DNA of 64,000 nucleotides from Bradyrhizobium elkanii USDA 76 (GTDB lineage Bacteria; Pseudomonadota; Alphaproteobacteria; Rhizobiales; Xanthobacteraceae). Both the position numbers and the translations under genes were made by a program. The stretch is from the NCBI RefSeq assembly GCF_023278185.1, contig NZ_CP066356.1, positions 8,858,001 to 8,922,000 of the forward strand, in the 5' to 3' direction. Under the pieces are notes generated by a model, which ran no database searches, was not told the DNA's origin, and worked only from the letters and a program-made list of their open reading frames with translations. Shown here one piece after another: positions 1 to 7,349 of the stretch (its first letter is position 1; each line of letters starts with the position of its first letter).

Positions 1-9
1 GGTCTGTTG

Positions 10-120
10 CTAAATCCGCGCCGTCGAATGGAGCGCGTTTCTCCAAAGGGCAAATGCGACGAAGCCAGCCAGCAACAAAAAGCCGCCACCGGCCGCGATC
101 AGGACATGCGCGAGCGTCAT
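10..120 (-). CDS. possible 37-residue single-span membrane peptide
   Basis: A short minus-strand frame starts at the ATG complementary to 118-120 and stops at the TAG complementary to 10-12. The translation begins MTLAHVLIAAGGGFLLLAGF, continues as a hydrophobic stretch of about 22 residues, and ends in a short basic tail. This is the layout of a single-pass small membrane protein. There is no strong Shine-Dalgarno sequence, and the gene lies at the window edge, so its neighbours cannot be seen. I do not recognise the family. It may be a chance frame. Confidence 0.3.
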   Translation of the reverse strand: MTLAHVLIAAGGGFLLLAGFVAFALWRNALHSTARI

Positions 121-346
121 CTTGGAACATCCCAATTGAAAGGCTTCATGCGGAGCGATATGCGCCGCAACCTGGCAATCAAAAGCACTTCAAAATTGAT
201 TTGCCCCGCCGGCCGCCGCCGGACAGCCCGAAAGGTGGCTGGCACTGCGCTCTGCCCACCCTTCGATTTCAGAGCGGTCGTCCAGCCACTCGGCTGTTGC
301 CGCTCATCGTGCGGTTCGTCACACCGCTCAATGGCCACGAGGATAA

Positions 347-364
347 TCGATAAAACTTTATCGA
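347..364. promoter_or_regulatory. 18-bp perfect palindrome, operator-like
   Basis: Arms TCGATAAA and TTTATCGA are separated by AC. The site lies in an otherwise featureless, locally AT-richer part of the 121-521 intergenic stretch, about 160 bp upstream of the ECF41-like promoter. Its size and symmetry suit a dimeric repressor site, but no regulator can be named. I see no other gene between 121 and 581. Confidence 0.35.
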
Positions 365-521
365 CAATCGAAACGAAAAATTAAGGTTACCGAGGCGACC
401 CGAAGGCCGGCTCCCACCAAAATATCGAAAACAACCCCATGCAAAGGAGCCGGCGGCCGCCGCTCCGGCCCGCGCGGCGGTCAATTGGAGCAACATCCTC
501 CGGACGAAAGTTCGCAGGGCA

Positions 522-548
522 TGTCACGTTTCGACGCGCTGCCTTGTC
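522..548 (+). promoter_or_regulatory. ECF41-like promoter of the flavodoxin-sigma operon
   Basis: TGTCACG at 522-528 and TGTC at 545-548 are separated by exactly 16 bases. As I recall it, the promoter signature of ECF41 sigma factors is TGTCACA-N16-CGTC, so each element differs at one base. The predicted transcript would start near 556, consistent with translation from 582. The sigma factor gene downstream in the same operon is of the ECF41 type, which would make this an autoregulated promoter. Confidence 0.55.
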
Positions 549-581
549 TTGGCTTCGGCAATGGCAGCAGCAGAGGACACC

Positions 582-1220
582 ATGCACACACTCGGAACCG
601 GAGGCGGTCGTACCCTGATCGCAATCGTCTATCATAGCGCCTACGGCCATACCCGGCGTCAAGCGGAGGCCGTCAGGTCCGGCGTCCAGGATATCGATGG
701 CGCGGAGGCGCTTCTGGTGCCTGTCGAGCACGTGGAACAGAACTGGGATCGGCTGATGGATGCGGAAGCGCTGATCTTCGGCACGCCCACCTACATGGGC
801 GCCGCCTCCGCGGCCTTCAAAGCCTTTCAGGAAGCAACGTCGCGGGCGGTGATGGCCAAGGGCTACCGCTGGAAGGACAAGCTCGCGGCCGGCTTCACCA
901 ATTCGGGGGCACACGCCGGCGACAAGCTGTCCACATTGGTCCAGCTTGCGTTGTTCGCCGCCCAGCATGGCATGCACTGGGTCAATCTCGATCTGCCTCC
1001 GGGAAACAACTCCGCATCGGGATCGGAAGCCGATCCGAACAGGCTGGGGTTCTGGCTCGGAGCCGGGGCGCAGTCGAACACCGACGAGGGTGTGGACACC
1101 GCCCCGCCCGAATCCGATCTCGCGACCGCCCGCCACCTGGGACAGCGGGTGGCGAAGACGGCGCTGCAGTTTGTGCGCGGCCGTGACGCGGCTTCAGCGG
1201 CCGTTCGGGCTGCGTCATGA
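582..1220 (+). CDS. flavodoxin/WrbA-like NAD(P)H-dependent oxidoreductase
   Basis: A 212-residue flavodoxin-fold protein expected to bind FMN and reduce quinones or similar acceptors with NAD(P)H in the cytoplasm. The N-terminal strand and phosphate loop read VYHSAYGHTRRQAE, the GTPTYMG loop (near residue 75) is typical of the WrbA/FMN-reductase group, and GFTNSGAHAGD resembles the third flavin loop. I chose the ATG at 582 because AGAGGA sits 6 bases upstream; ATG 561 and TTG 549 are alternatives, but 549 would overlap the predicted promoter. The stop overlaps the start of the ECF41 sigma gene by 4 bases (ATGA), implying translational coupling. It is probably the sigma factor's target gene, in the place where ECF41 loci usually carry a decarboxylase, oxidoreductase or epimerase. 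Confidence 0.8.
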   Translation: MHTLGTGGGRTLIAIVYHSAYGHTRRQAEAVRSGVQDIDGAEALLVPVEHVEQNWDRLMDAEALIFGTPTYMGAASAAFKAFQEATSRAVMAKGYRWKDKLAAGFTNSGAHAGDKLSTLVQLALFAAQHGMHWVNLDLPPGNNSASGSEADPNRLGFWLGAGAQSNTDEGVDTAPPESDLATARHLGQRVAKTALQFVRGRDAASAAVRAAS

Positions 1221-2104
1221 CCGACGCGGCTGAAGACGCATCGGCGGCCGAGATCTTCGCCGAGCTGCGTCCGCGCCTGATCCGGCTGGCCTATCGGATG
1301 CTGGGCTCGGTCGCCGACGCAGAGGATGTCGTGCACAGCGCCTGGGTGCGCTGGCTCGGCGCCGATCGCGATCAGATGCGCGATCCCAAGGCAGTCTTGC
1401 ACACCATCGTCACCCGATTATCCCTCAACGAATTGAAATCCGCGCGGCGCCGGCGTGCCGCCTATGTCGGACCGTGGCTTCCCGAACCGTTCTTCGACCC
1501 CGAAGCAGAGGAAGCGGCGGACGATCTGATCCTGCCGTTGATGATTGCGCTGGAACGCCTGTCGCCATTGGAGCGGGCAGCCTTTCTGCTGCATGACGTG
1601 TTCGGCTTGGGGTTCGATGCCGTATCGGAGACGATCGGGCGTGAGGCTGCGACCTGCCGCAAGCTCGCCAGCCGCGCACGCGCGCATATCCACGCTGCCA
1701 GGCCGAGGTTTGTCGTCAGCAATGAAGAAGGCCTGCGGCTCGCAAATGCCTTCTTCACGGCAACCCGGACAGGCGACCTCGCCACGCTGCGCGCGATGCT
1801 CGCCGAAGATGTCGTGGTCTATGCGGATGGTGGCGGCCGGGTTCCTGCACCTATCCGACCTCTGCTCGGGCTTGAAGCAACCATGGAGCGCTTCGCCGCG
1901 CTTGCCCGGCTCTTCGCCGTGCAGCCCTCGCGATTGATCCGCTACGCGACCATCAACGGATTGCCGGGCTTCATCACCATCGAGGACGACCTCGTTCAAA
2001 CGACAGCCTTGCATATCGAAGAACAAAAGGTCGTTGCGATCTATGTGACCCGCAATCCGGACAAGCTGCAAAACGTCCCTAATATGACGGGGCGGCGAAA
2101 CTGA
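1217..2104 (+). CDS. sigJ: ECF41-family RNA polymerase sigma factor with fused SnoaL-like domain
   Basis: A 295-residue protein. Residues 12-80 form sigma region 2 (LAYRMLGSVADAEDVVHSAW) and about 105-160 region 4 (LSPLERAAFLLHDVFGLGFD). A C-terminal NTF2/SnoaL-like domain follows, which in this family regulates the sigma factor in place of a separate anti-sigma factor. The three hallmark motifs of ECF41 are visible: WLPEP at 87-91, DGGGR at 204-208 (usually DGGGK) and NPDKL at 280-284. It overlaps the upstream oxidoreductase gene by 4 bases. No anti-sigma gene is nearby, as expected. The natural signal is unknown. Confidence 0.88.
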   Translation: MTDAAEDASAAEIFAELRPRLIRLAYRMLGSVADAEDVVHSAWVRWLGADRDQMRDPKAVLHTIVTRLSLNELKSARRRRAAYVGPWLPEPFFDPEAEEAADDLILPLMIALERLSPLERAAFLLHDVFGLGFDAVSETIGREAATCRKLASRARAHIHAARPRFVVSNEEGLRLANAFFTATRTGDLATLRAMLAEDVVVYADGGGRVPAPIRPLLGLEATMERFAALARLFAVQPSRLIRYATINGLPGFITIEDDLVQTTALHIEEQKVVAIYVTRNPDKLQNVPNMTGRRN

Positions 2105-2240
2105 TCGCACCCCTCGAAGCACCCGCGCGCTGGGTCATTGGCTGACAATCGCGCGCCGCGGACCGGGTCGCGACGACCGGCCGCGTCCTCCTGGTCCGGC
2201 GCAGCCGGATGCTTTGGCGGGGTCGGATCGATTGGTTAGA

Positions 2241-2330
2241 TGGCGGAGAGGGAGGGATTCGAACCCCCGATAGGCTTGCACCTATGCCGCATTTCGAGTG
2301 CGGTGCATTCAACCACTCTGCCACCTCTCC
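2241..2330 (-). tRNA. tRNA-Ser(CGA)
   Basis: The minus strand folds as a class II tRNA: acceptor GGAGAGG pairs with CCTCTCC, the anticodon loop is CTCGAAA giving anticodon CGA, a long variable arm follows, and the T loop is GGTTCGAATCCC. The 3' CCA is encoded at 2241-2243. It reads UCG serine codons. It stands alone between the sigma factor gene and the hydrolase; I saw no integrase or duplicated 3' end nearby. Confidence 0.95.
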
Positions 2331-2482
2331 AGTGGCCCGGGTGATTTGCGCCACCCGCGGTCGGGGCGTGTTCTAGGCGAGGATGGCGGGACAGACAAGG
2401 CGCTGCAATAATATTTCCGTCACCGGCGCCTCGCGCCACCGAAGCACCGGGATACGCCAGGAAAGCGCGCGGAAACAAAGCA

Positions 2483-2586
2483 CTAGAGCGTTTTCGAGCG
2501 AAGTGGACACCGGTTCGCGTGAAGAAAACGCGTCAGAACAAGAATCCAGAGCTTCGGTTCTGATTCAATCAGAACCGAAGGTCTAG
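2483..2586. repeat. Bradyrhizobium-type intergenic palindromic repeat, family A
   Basis: CTAGAGCGTTTTCGAGCGAA begins a 104-bp element containing two inverted repeats: GCGTTTTC with GAAAACGC, and a 29-bp near-continuous palindrome at 2552-2580 (arms CTTCGGTTCTGATT and AATCAGAACCGAAG around a single C). A diverged copy lies in opposite orientation at 30049-30150. The rest of 2105-2643 holds only the tRNA and no convincing ORF. Confidence 0.8.
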
Positions 2587-2643
2587 CAGAACGGTTCTGG
2601 TTCGATCGGCGCGCGAGCGAACCAGCCGGAGCAGGAGCGGGCC

Positions 2644-3507
2644 ATGGAGCATGTGACGATTCGAGCCAATGGTGCGGCGTTCCACGTCGCGCGGACCGGC
2701 GCTGGGAGGCCGCTGCTGCTGTTGCACGGCTGGCCGGAATTCTGGCTGACCTGGAAGCCGGTGATGGCCCGCCTCGCCGACCGCTACACCCTGATCGCGC
2801 CCGACCTGCGCGGCTTCGGCGACAGCGACAAGCCGCACGGCGCCTATGGCCCCGATCAGCATACCGACGACATGCTGGCGCTGCTGGACGCGCTCGGCGT
2901 CGACAAGGCCGGCGTGGTCGGCCACGACGTCGGCGGCGCCGTGATGCAGCCCCTCGCCCGCAAGGCGCCCGACCGCATCGCCGGCTTGTTCTTGTTCGAT
3001 TTCGTCTATCCCGGCATCGGGCCGCGGATGGCCGCGCCCGACCGGCTGAACCACATCTGGTACCAGTCGTTCCACCAGATGGAGATGGCGCCCGCGCTGG
3101 TCGGTGCCAGCAGAGACAGCTGCCGCACCTATATCCGTCATTTCCTGCACAACTGGTCGCACCGCAAGGCTGCGTTCGACGACGTGATCGAGGATTTCGC
3201 CGACAATTTCTGCAAGCCCGGCAATCTCGCCGGCGGCTTTGCGCATTATCGCGCGTCACATGCCGCGCGCGTGAAGATGATGCAGGGCGAGGCCCCGGCG
3301 CTGCCGCCGATCACTGTGCCGACCTGCATTCGCTGGGCCGAGCACGACCCGCTGTTTCCCTATGCCTGGACCGACCGGCTGGGCGAGACCTTCTCCGATC
3401 TGGACCTTGGGATGTTTCTCGATGTCGGGCATTTCCCGCATCGCGAGGACCCCGACCGCGCGGCCGCCGAGATCGCCGGCTTCTTCGCGCGGATCAATTG
3501 GAAGTAG
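2644..3507 (+). CDS. alpha/beta hydrolase, haloacetate dehalogenase/epoxide hydrolase-like
   Basis: A 287-residue soluble alpha/beta hydrolase. The oxyanion-hole segment HGWPE is at 29-33, the strand DLRGFGDSDKP near 54-64, and the nucleophile elbow GHDVGG puts Asp95 (rather than Ser) as nucleophile, typical of fluoroacetate/haloalkane dehalogenases and epoxide hydrolases. The acid is probably in AEHDPLFP and the catalytic His in VGHFPHREDP near the C terminus. The ATG at 2644 follows GGAGCAGGAGCGGGCC. It is monocistronic, preceded by a palindromic repeat. The substrate cannot be told from sequence; members of this family are often simply annotated alpha/beta hydrolase. Confidence 0.85.
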   Translation: MEHVTIRANGAAFHVARTGAGRPLLLLHGWPEFWLTWKPVMARLADRYTLIAPDLRGFGDSDKPHGAYGPDQHTDDMLALLDALGVDKAGVVGHDVGGAVMQPLARKAPDRIAGLFLFDFVYPGIGPRMAAPDRLNHIWYQSFHQMEMAPALVGASRDSCRTYIRHFLHNWSHRKAAFDDVIEDFADNFCKPGNLAGGFAHYRASHAARVKMMQGEAPALPPITVPTCIRWAEHDPLFPYAWTDRLGETFSDLDLGMFLDVGHFPHREDPDRAAAEIAGFFARINWK

Positions 3508-3696
3508 AAGTGGTGGGACCGCCAGGACGCGACAAAAACTGGCGGTCCCGTGCCGCTTCTTAATATTGCTGGCCGGGAAGTGCGGCTTCGCCGGTCGGCG
3601 GGAGCGACACGGGCCACGGTAGCGAGCGACGTCGAAACGGCAACGCGAACCCGATCTTAACCTAACCGATCAACCTTACCGCGCGTAATCCGGGGC

Positions 3697-3900
3697 CGCT
3701 GGATCTGCGGATGGAGGTGCCCCGGATTTCGCTTCGCTGCATCCGGGGCTACGCAGGCTTACCTCCCCTTGAAAAGGGGAGGTCGCTTTGCTCGCCAGAG
3801 CAAAGCGGGTGGGGATCTGCTCTCTCCGCAAACAGCATCGCCTGCGGCTGCCCCCCCATCCCGACCTTCCCCCTTTCAGGGGGAAGGAGAAGGCAGACAG
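3697..3900. repeat. cluster of short intergenic repeats between hydrolase and ROK gene
   Basis: The gap 3508-3941 holds no gene. It contains a copy of the GTAGCCCCGGATGCAGCGAA-type repeat (about 3709-3755, reading as ATCCGGGGCTACG on plus; relatives at 50803-50925 and 51007-51093), then CCTCCCC/GGGGAGG palindromes (3765-3783) and a CTTCCCCC/GGGGGAAG palindrome (about 3867-3889). Such elements are common Bradyrhizobium intergenic repeats and may act as 3' hairpins for the convergent genes on either side. Confidence 0.6.
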
Positions 3901-3941
3901 TAGCACGGATGAAGCGCGCGCGATCGCCGAGCCAGCGCGGC

Positions 3942-5099
3942 TCAGGCGTCGGCCTTCTTGGCCTTTTTGGCCTTTTTCTCGTTCTTTTCGCTCTCGTCAT
4001 CCTTGTCTTTCTTCTCGGCCTTCTTCTCGTCCTTGCCGTTGTCTTTCTTGCGATTGGTGTAGCGGGCATTGCCAAGCCCGGTTCCGATCGTCAGCACGCC
4101 CCAGCGCGCGACATCCTGCATGAACGGGACCTCGGCCAGCCCCTGCACCACGCCGTCATTATGCATCACGATCGCGGTGTCATGATCGCCGATCTGCGGG
4201 ATCGCCTCGACCAGACTCGCCGGCAAGTTGAATTTGCTGCTCTCCCAATTGCCGGGCAGGTTCTGCGCTCCCTTTTCGATCGATCCGTCCTCATTGATGA
4301 CACCGGGACAGGCGATGCCGATGAACGGCGCGAGCTTGAGATTCTCCTTCTCGGCGGCGGCGATCAACTCCTTCAGCATCTTCACCAGCCGCTTCACCGC
4401 GCCTTCGCGCGTCGGCTCGTCATCGGCGTGGCGCCACAGCTCCGATTTCCAGACCGTGGCCTTGGAGAGATCGGGCGCCTTCTTCCAGCGCGTCTCGACA
4501 ACGCCGCAGCGGATATTGGTGCCGCCGATGTCGACGGCGAGGACGCCGTCATGGGCCTCGAAAATCCACGATGGCGCGAGATGCAGCGTGCCGATCAGCC
4601 CGGCATCGTCGGGGTGAAAGCGGATCGGCAGCAAATCGACCTTGAAATCCTCCGACTTCAGGATGATCTCGGTGCGCGCGATGGCGAGCTCACCGAGCCT
4701 GGAGTCGCGGAAGCCGCCGCCGACCACGATGCGCTCCGTCTTGGCCCAGGCCTTGGTGTTGAGGAAACGCCGCGTCACATAGGCGAGCTCCTGGGCAAAC
4801 TCCTCGATCGCGCTATGCACGACCGCCGAGGCCTCGGTGTCGTCGCCGACCAGCAGCTCGTCGAGCTTCTTCTTGCTGATCTTGTCCGACGGCTCGTCGC
4901 CGAACGGATCCTCGTCCGACTTGCGCAGCGGCTTGCGCCAGCGGTCGAGGATCTTGCGGAAGGCGCCCTTGGAGGCGCGATCGCCGAGAAAGCCCTCGTC
5001 GTCCTTCAGCTCGATGTTGAAGCTGTCGATGTCGACAGACGGCAGCCGCGCGGCACCGTGGTGCGCGATGCCCGTGGTCAATCCTGCGTCGTCGGCCAT
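3942..5099 (-). CDS. ROK-type sugar kinase homologue with circularly permuted motif order
   Basis: A 385-residue protein carrying ROK (bacterial hexokinase/repressor) motifs in an unusual order. The segment that normally ends a ROK protein comes first: a helix plus VVGGG at 125-129 and DDAGLIG at 164-170. The normally N-terminal half follows: nucleotide-binding DIGGTN at 190-195, ACPG at 263-266, catalytic-type ND at 314-315 and GTGLG at 339-343. It closes with a tail of about 35 residues rich in Lys, Glu and Asp. The GEIGH and Cys-rich zinc motif of classical ROK kinases is not seen, so sugar phosphorylation is not assured. ATG 5099 begins the conserved part; a longer upstream frame exists but looks non-coding. 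It stands alone, divergent from rplU. Confidence 0.8.
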   Translation of the reverse strand: MADDAGLTTGIAHHGAARLPSVDIDSFNIELKDDEGFLGDRASKGAFRKILDRWRKPLRKSDEDPFGDEPSDKISKKKLDELLVGDDTEASAVVHSAIEEFAQELAYVTRRFLNTKAWAKTERIVVGGGFRDSRLGELAIARTEIILKSEDFKVDLLPIRFHPDDAGLIGTLHLAPSWIFEAHDGVLAVDIGGTNIRCGVVETRWKKAPDLSKATVWKSELWRHADDEPTREGAVKRLVKMLKELIAAAEKENLKLAPFIGIACPGVINEDGSIEKGAQNLPGNWESSKFNLPASLVEAIPQIGDHDTAIVMHNDGVVQGLAEVPFMQDVARWGVLTIGTGLGNARYTNRKKDNGKDEKKAEKKDKDDESEKNEKKAKKAKKADA

Positions 5100-5366
5100 T
5101 CGCCCTTGCCCGTCTTGAGGTCGGGTCGTTAACGGCGGGGAACCCAATTGGTTGCTTGCAGCGCGCGCCGGCGCCATTTGATGGACGGGTTTGGCGGCAA
5201 GACCGGCTCCACGGGTGCGGCGGTCACGCTGGGCCAGCCCGCTCCAGACCATACGGCGCCAAACGGACCGCCAGCCTGGCCGCGACCAAGCGTCGGCTTG
5301 GCCGCCGATTCGGGCCAAAACCATCCCAAACCCTTCATTTTTGGCCGGTTTTTGCCCTGCTTTACC

Positions 5367-5394
5367 TTGACTCTCGGTCGTTTGCGGCTATAAG
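5367..5394 (+). promoter_or_regulatory. sigma70-type promoter of rplU-rpmA
   Basis: TTGACT at 5367-5372 and TATAAG at 5389-5394 are separated by 16 bases. The predicted start near 5401 leaves a leader of about 150 nt before rplU. The leader (5401-5554) contains no long ORF. The gap 5100-5366 shows nothing else I can support. Confidence 0.6.
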
Positions 5395-5554
5395 TCCCCC
5401 ATCCGGCGCGGGGATTTCTCGCGCCGATTGTTTTCGTGCGGACCATTTGGGAATTCATTCCCTTCGCACGTGACACGCAACCCATAGCGACTGAACAAAA
5501 AGCCGACCCGGGCGAACCGTCCGAGGCCGGGATCGAACACGAAGGAATCAAACG

Positions 5555-6022
5555 ATGTTCGCAGTCATCAAAACCGGCGGCCGGCAGTACCGTGTCGTTC
5601 CGAATGATGTACTCGAGATAGGCAAGATCGCCGGCGATGTCGGCACGATCGTGCAGCTTGGCGAAGTTCTGGTGCTCGGCGGTGACACGCCGGTGCTGGG
5701 AACGCCCACCGTGGCAGGCGCGTCCGTTGCAGCCGAAGTGCTGCAGCACAAGCGCGGCGCCAAGGTGATCGCGTTCAAGAAGCGTCGCCGCAAGAATTCA
5801 CGCCGCAAGCGCGGCTATCGCGACGAGCTCACGGTACTTCGCATCACCGAGATCCTCGCCGATAACGCCAAGCCGACCGTCGGCCCGCGGCCGAAGAAGG
5901 AAAAGGTCGCAGCGCCCGCCGATGGCGAGGACGCAGCGCCGAAGGCGGCCAAGAAGAAGGCGCCCGCAAAGGCGCCGGCCGCCAAGAAGGCTCCGGCCAA
6001 GAAGGCCGCAGCCAAGGCTTAA
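5555..6022 (+). CDS. rplU: 50S ribosomal protein L21
   Basis: A 155-residue protein: an L21 core of about 100 residues (MFAVIKTGGRQYRVVPNDVL at the start, then the KRRRRKNSRRKRGYRDELT-like basic rRNA-binding loop) followed by an extension of about 45 residues made of Ala, Lys and Pro repeats (KKAPAKAPAAKKAPAKKAA). L21 binds 23S rRNA in the large subunit. The extension is common in alphaproteobacteria and probably disordered. The ATG follows GAAGGAATCAAACG. It is the first gene of the rplU-rpmA operon. Confidence 0.97.
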   Translation: MFAVIKTGGRQYRVVPNDVLEIGKIAGDVGTIVQLGEVLVLGGDTPVLGTPTVAGASVAAEVLQHKRGAKVIAFKKRRRKNSRRKRGYRDELTVLRITEILADNAKPTVGPRPKKEKVAAPADGEDAAPKAAKKKAPAKAPAAKKAPAKKAAAKA

Positions 6023-6124
6023 GAAGAAGTGATCGTCGCGCTTTCAGATGTGAAGCGTGACAAAACGTGAAATGATTCCGTCAAGGAATTGATCTAGAGA
6101 TCAAAGCGAAGTCGGAGACGAGCC

Positions 6125-6394
6125 ATGGCTCACAAAAAAGCAGGCGGTTCATCGCGCAACGGACGTGATTCCAAGGGCAAGCGCCTTGGCATCAAGGCGT
6201 TCGGTGGCGAGCGCGTGATCCCCGGAAACATCATCGCGCGTCAGCGCGGCACCACCTGGCATCCTGGCCTTAATGTCGGCATGGGCACCGATCATACTCT
6301 CTTCGCCAAGGTCGAGGGTCATGTCGAGTTCCGTGCCAAAGCCAACGGCCGCACGTTCGTATCGGTTATTCCGATGGCAGAGGCGGCCGAGTAG
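6125..6394 (+). CDS. rpmA: 50S ribosomal protein L27
   Basis: An 89-residue L27, starting [20 protein letters not shown]; this N-terminal tail reaches the peptidyl transferase centre in the ribosome. Length and sequence are typical, with no N-terminal cleavage extension. It lies about 100 bp after rplU; the spacer carries a small TTGATC/GATCAA hairpin at 6089-6104. A strong terminator follows at 6455-6487. Confidence 0.98.
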   Translation: MAHKKAGGSSRNGRDSKGKRLGIKAFGGERVIPGNIIARQRGTTWHPGLNVGMGTDHTLFAKVEGHVEFRAKANGRTFVSVIPMAEAAE

Positions 6395-6454
6395 ACGGTG
6401 GACACACATGAGTCCGCCGGGTCCTGTTGAACCGGCGGAGTCGCAAAGGGCTCC

Positions 6455-6487
6455 AAGGGGAGGCGGGATGACCGGCCTCCCCTTTTT
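6455..6487 (+). terminator. intrinsic terminator after rpmA
   Basis: Stem AAGGGGAGGC (6455-6464) and GCCTCCCCTT (6475-6484) with a 10-nt loop, followed by a T run. It separates the ribosomal protein operon from the acetyltransferase gene. Confidence 0.8.
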
Positions 6488-6564
6488 GTTGCGCGCGTTC
6501 GAGTTCGAACGCGCGTGACGTTCCAAGCGTTGCGTATCGATTTTTCGCATCACAGGAGCTCGAC

Positions 6565-7161
6565 ATGTTGCAGGACATCCCGACGCCGACCTTGCGCGAG
6601 GCAAGAGCATGCGTCCTCGAGACCGAACGGCTGACATTGCGCAAGCCGACGCTCGCGGACGTAAAAGCAATCGCACGCCTCGCCAATGACCGCCGCATCG
6701 CGGAGAACACCCGCCGCCTGCCGCATCCCTATACCCACGACGACGCCATCGACTTCGTGCGCGCGCTCGGCGCCGGCGGACGTGAAACCGTTTTCCTGAT
6801 CGAGAACAATCACACGCCGATCGGCATGGTCGGCATCGACTGGCGCGAGGAGACATCGGCCGAACTCGGCTACTGGCTCGGCGTCGACTATTGGGGCCAG
6901 GGTTTCGGCACCGAGGCCGCGCGCGCCGTGATCGATTACTTCTTCGAGGAATTCGATCTCGACCAGCTGATCTCGGGCGCCCGCGTCGTCAATCCGTCGT
7001 CGCGCAACATCCTCGAGAAGTGCGGCTTCCAGTGGGGCGGCGTCGAGCTGCACCGCTTCGAGGCGCTGGGCTCATCGAGCCCGGTCGACTGCTTCCGCCT
7101 GTCGCGCGGCGTCTGGGCGTCGCTGAAGAGCTGGAACAACTCGACCCGGCGGGAGAGCTGA
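6565..7161 (+). CDS. GNAT-family N-acetyltransferase (RimJ/RimL-like)
   Basis: A 198-residue GNAT protein expected to transfer acetyl from acetyl-CoA to a protein N terminus or small amine. ETERLTLRKPTLAD near residue 20 is the usual strand 1. The acetyl-CoA-binding segment is GYWLGVDYWGQGFGTEAARA (about residues 100-119), and NPSSRNILEKCGF near 145-157 is the conserved C-terminal motif of the RimL group. The ATG follows CACAGGAGCTCGAC. The gene sits between rpmA and obgE, as it often does in Bradyrhizobium. The substrate is unknown. Confidence 0.88.
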   Translation: MLQDIPTPTLREARACVLETERLTLRKPTLADVKAIARLANDRRIAENTRRLPHPYTHDDAIDFVRALGAGGRETVFLIENNHTPIGMVGIDWREETSAELGYWLGVDYWGQGFGTEAARAVIDYFFEEFDLDQLISGARVVNPSSRNILEKCGFQWGGVELHRFEALGSSSPVDCFRLSRGVWASLKSWNNSTRRES

Positions 7162-7230
7162 GACTTCTGGTCTTCACCCTCCCCTGGAGGGCAGGGCAAT
7201 CGCATATGGAATGAACCGATTCTTCCGCGC

Positions 7231-7319
7231 CGTCATGGCCGGGCTTGTCCCGGCCATCCACGTCTTTTCTTCGCGTGGAAACGAAGACGTGGATGCCCGG
7301 GACAAGCCCGGGCATGACG
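7231..7319. repeat. 89-bp intergenic inverted repeat, family D
   Basis: Two arms of about 36 bp (CGTCATGGCCGGGCTTGTCC onward, and its near reverse complement ending GCCCGGGCATGACG) flank a 17-bp spacer. A solitary half copy occurs at 8492-8527. This is a widespread Bradyrhizobium intergenic repeat and could fold as a long hairpin in a transcript. Confidence 0.75.
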
Positions 7320-7349
7320 AGTTTGTGGGAACTCCGATTACCTCAAACG

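Noticed and set aside
387..1136. 249-residue minus-strand frame over the flavodoxin gene
   Set aside because: The plus strand has flavodoxin loops, a ribosome site and a matched promoter; the minus frame is Arg/Gly/His-rich without motifs.
2241..2330. tRNA-Ser as an integration site for a genomic island
   Set aside because: No integrase gene, no duplicated tRNA 3' end and no compositional shift is visible on either side.
3711..5132. 473-residue plus-strand frame across the ROK gene
   Set aside because: The minus strand has clear ROK motifs; the plus frame starts inside intergenic repeats and has low-complexity composition.
6089..6104. TTGATC-TAGA-GATCAA considered as a FixK/FNR box
   Set aside because: The FixK consensus is TTGAT-N4-ATCAA; here the spacing between TTGAT and ATCAA is 6, and it lies inside the rplU-rpmA transcript. 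It is better read as a small hairpin.
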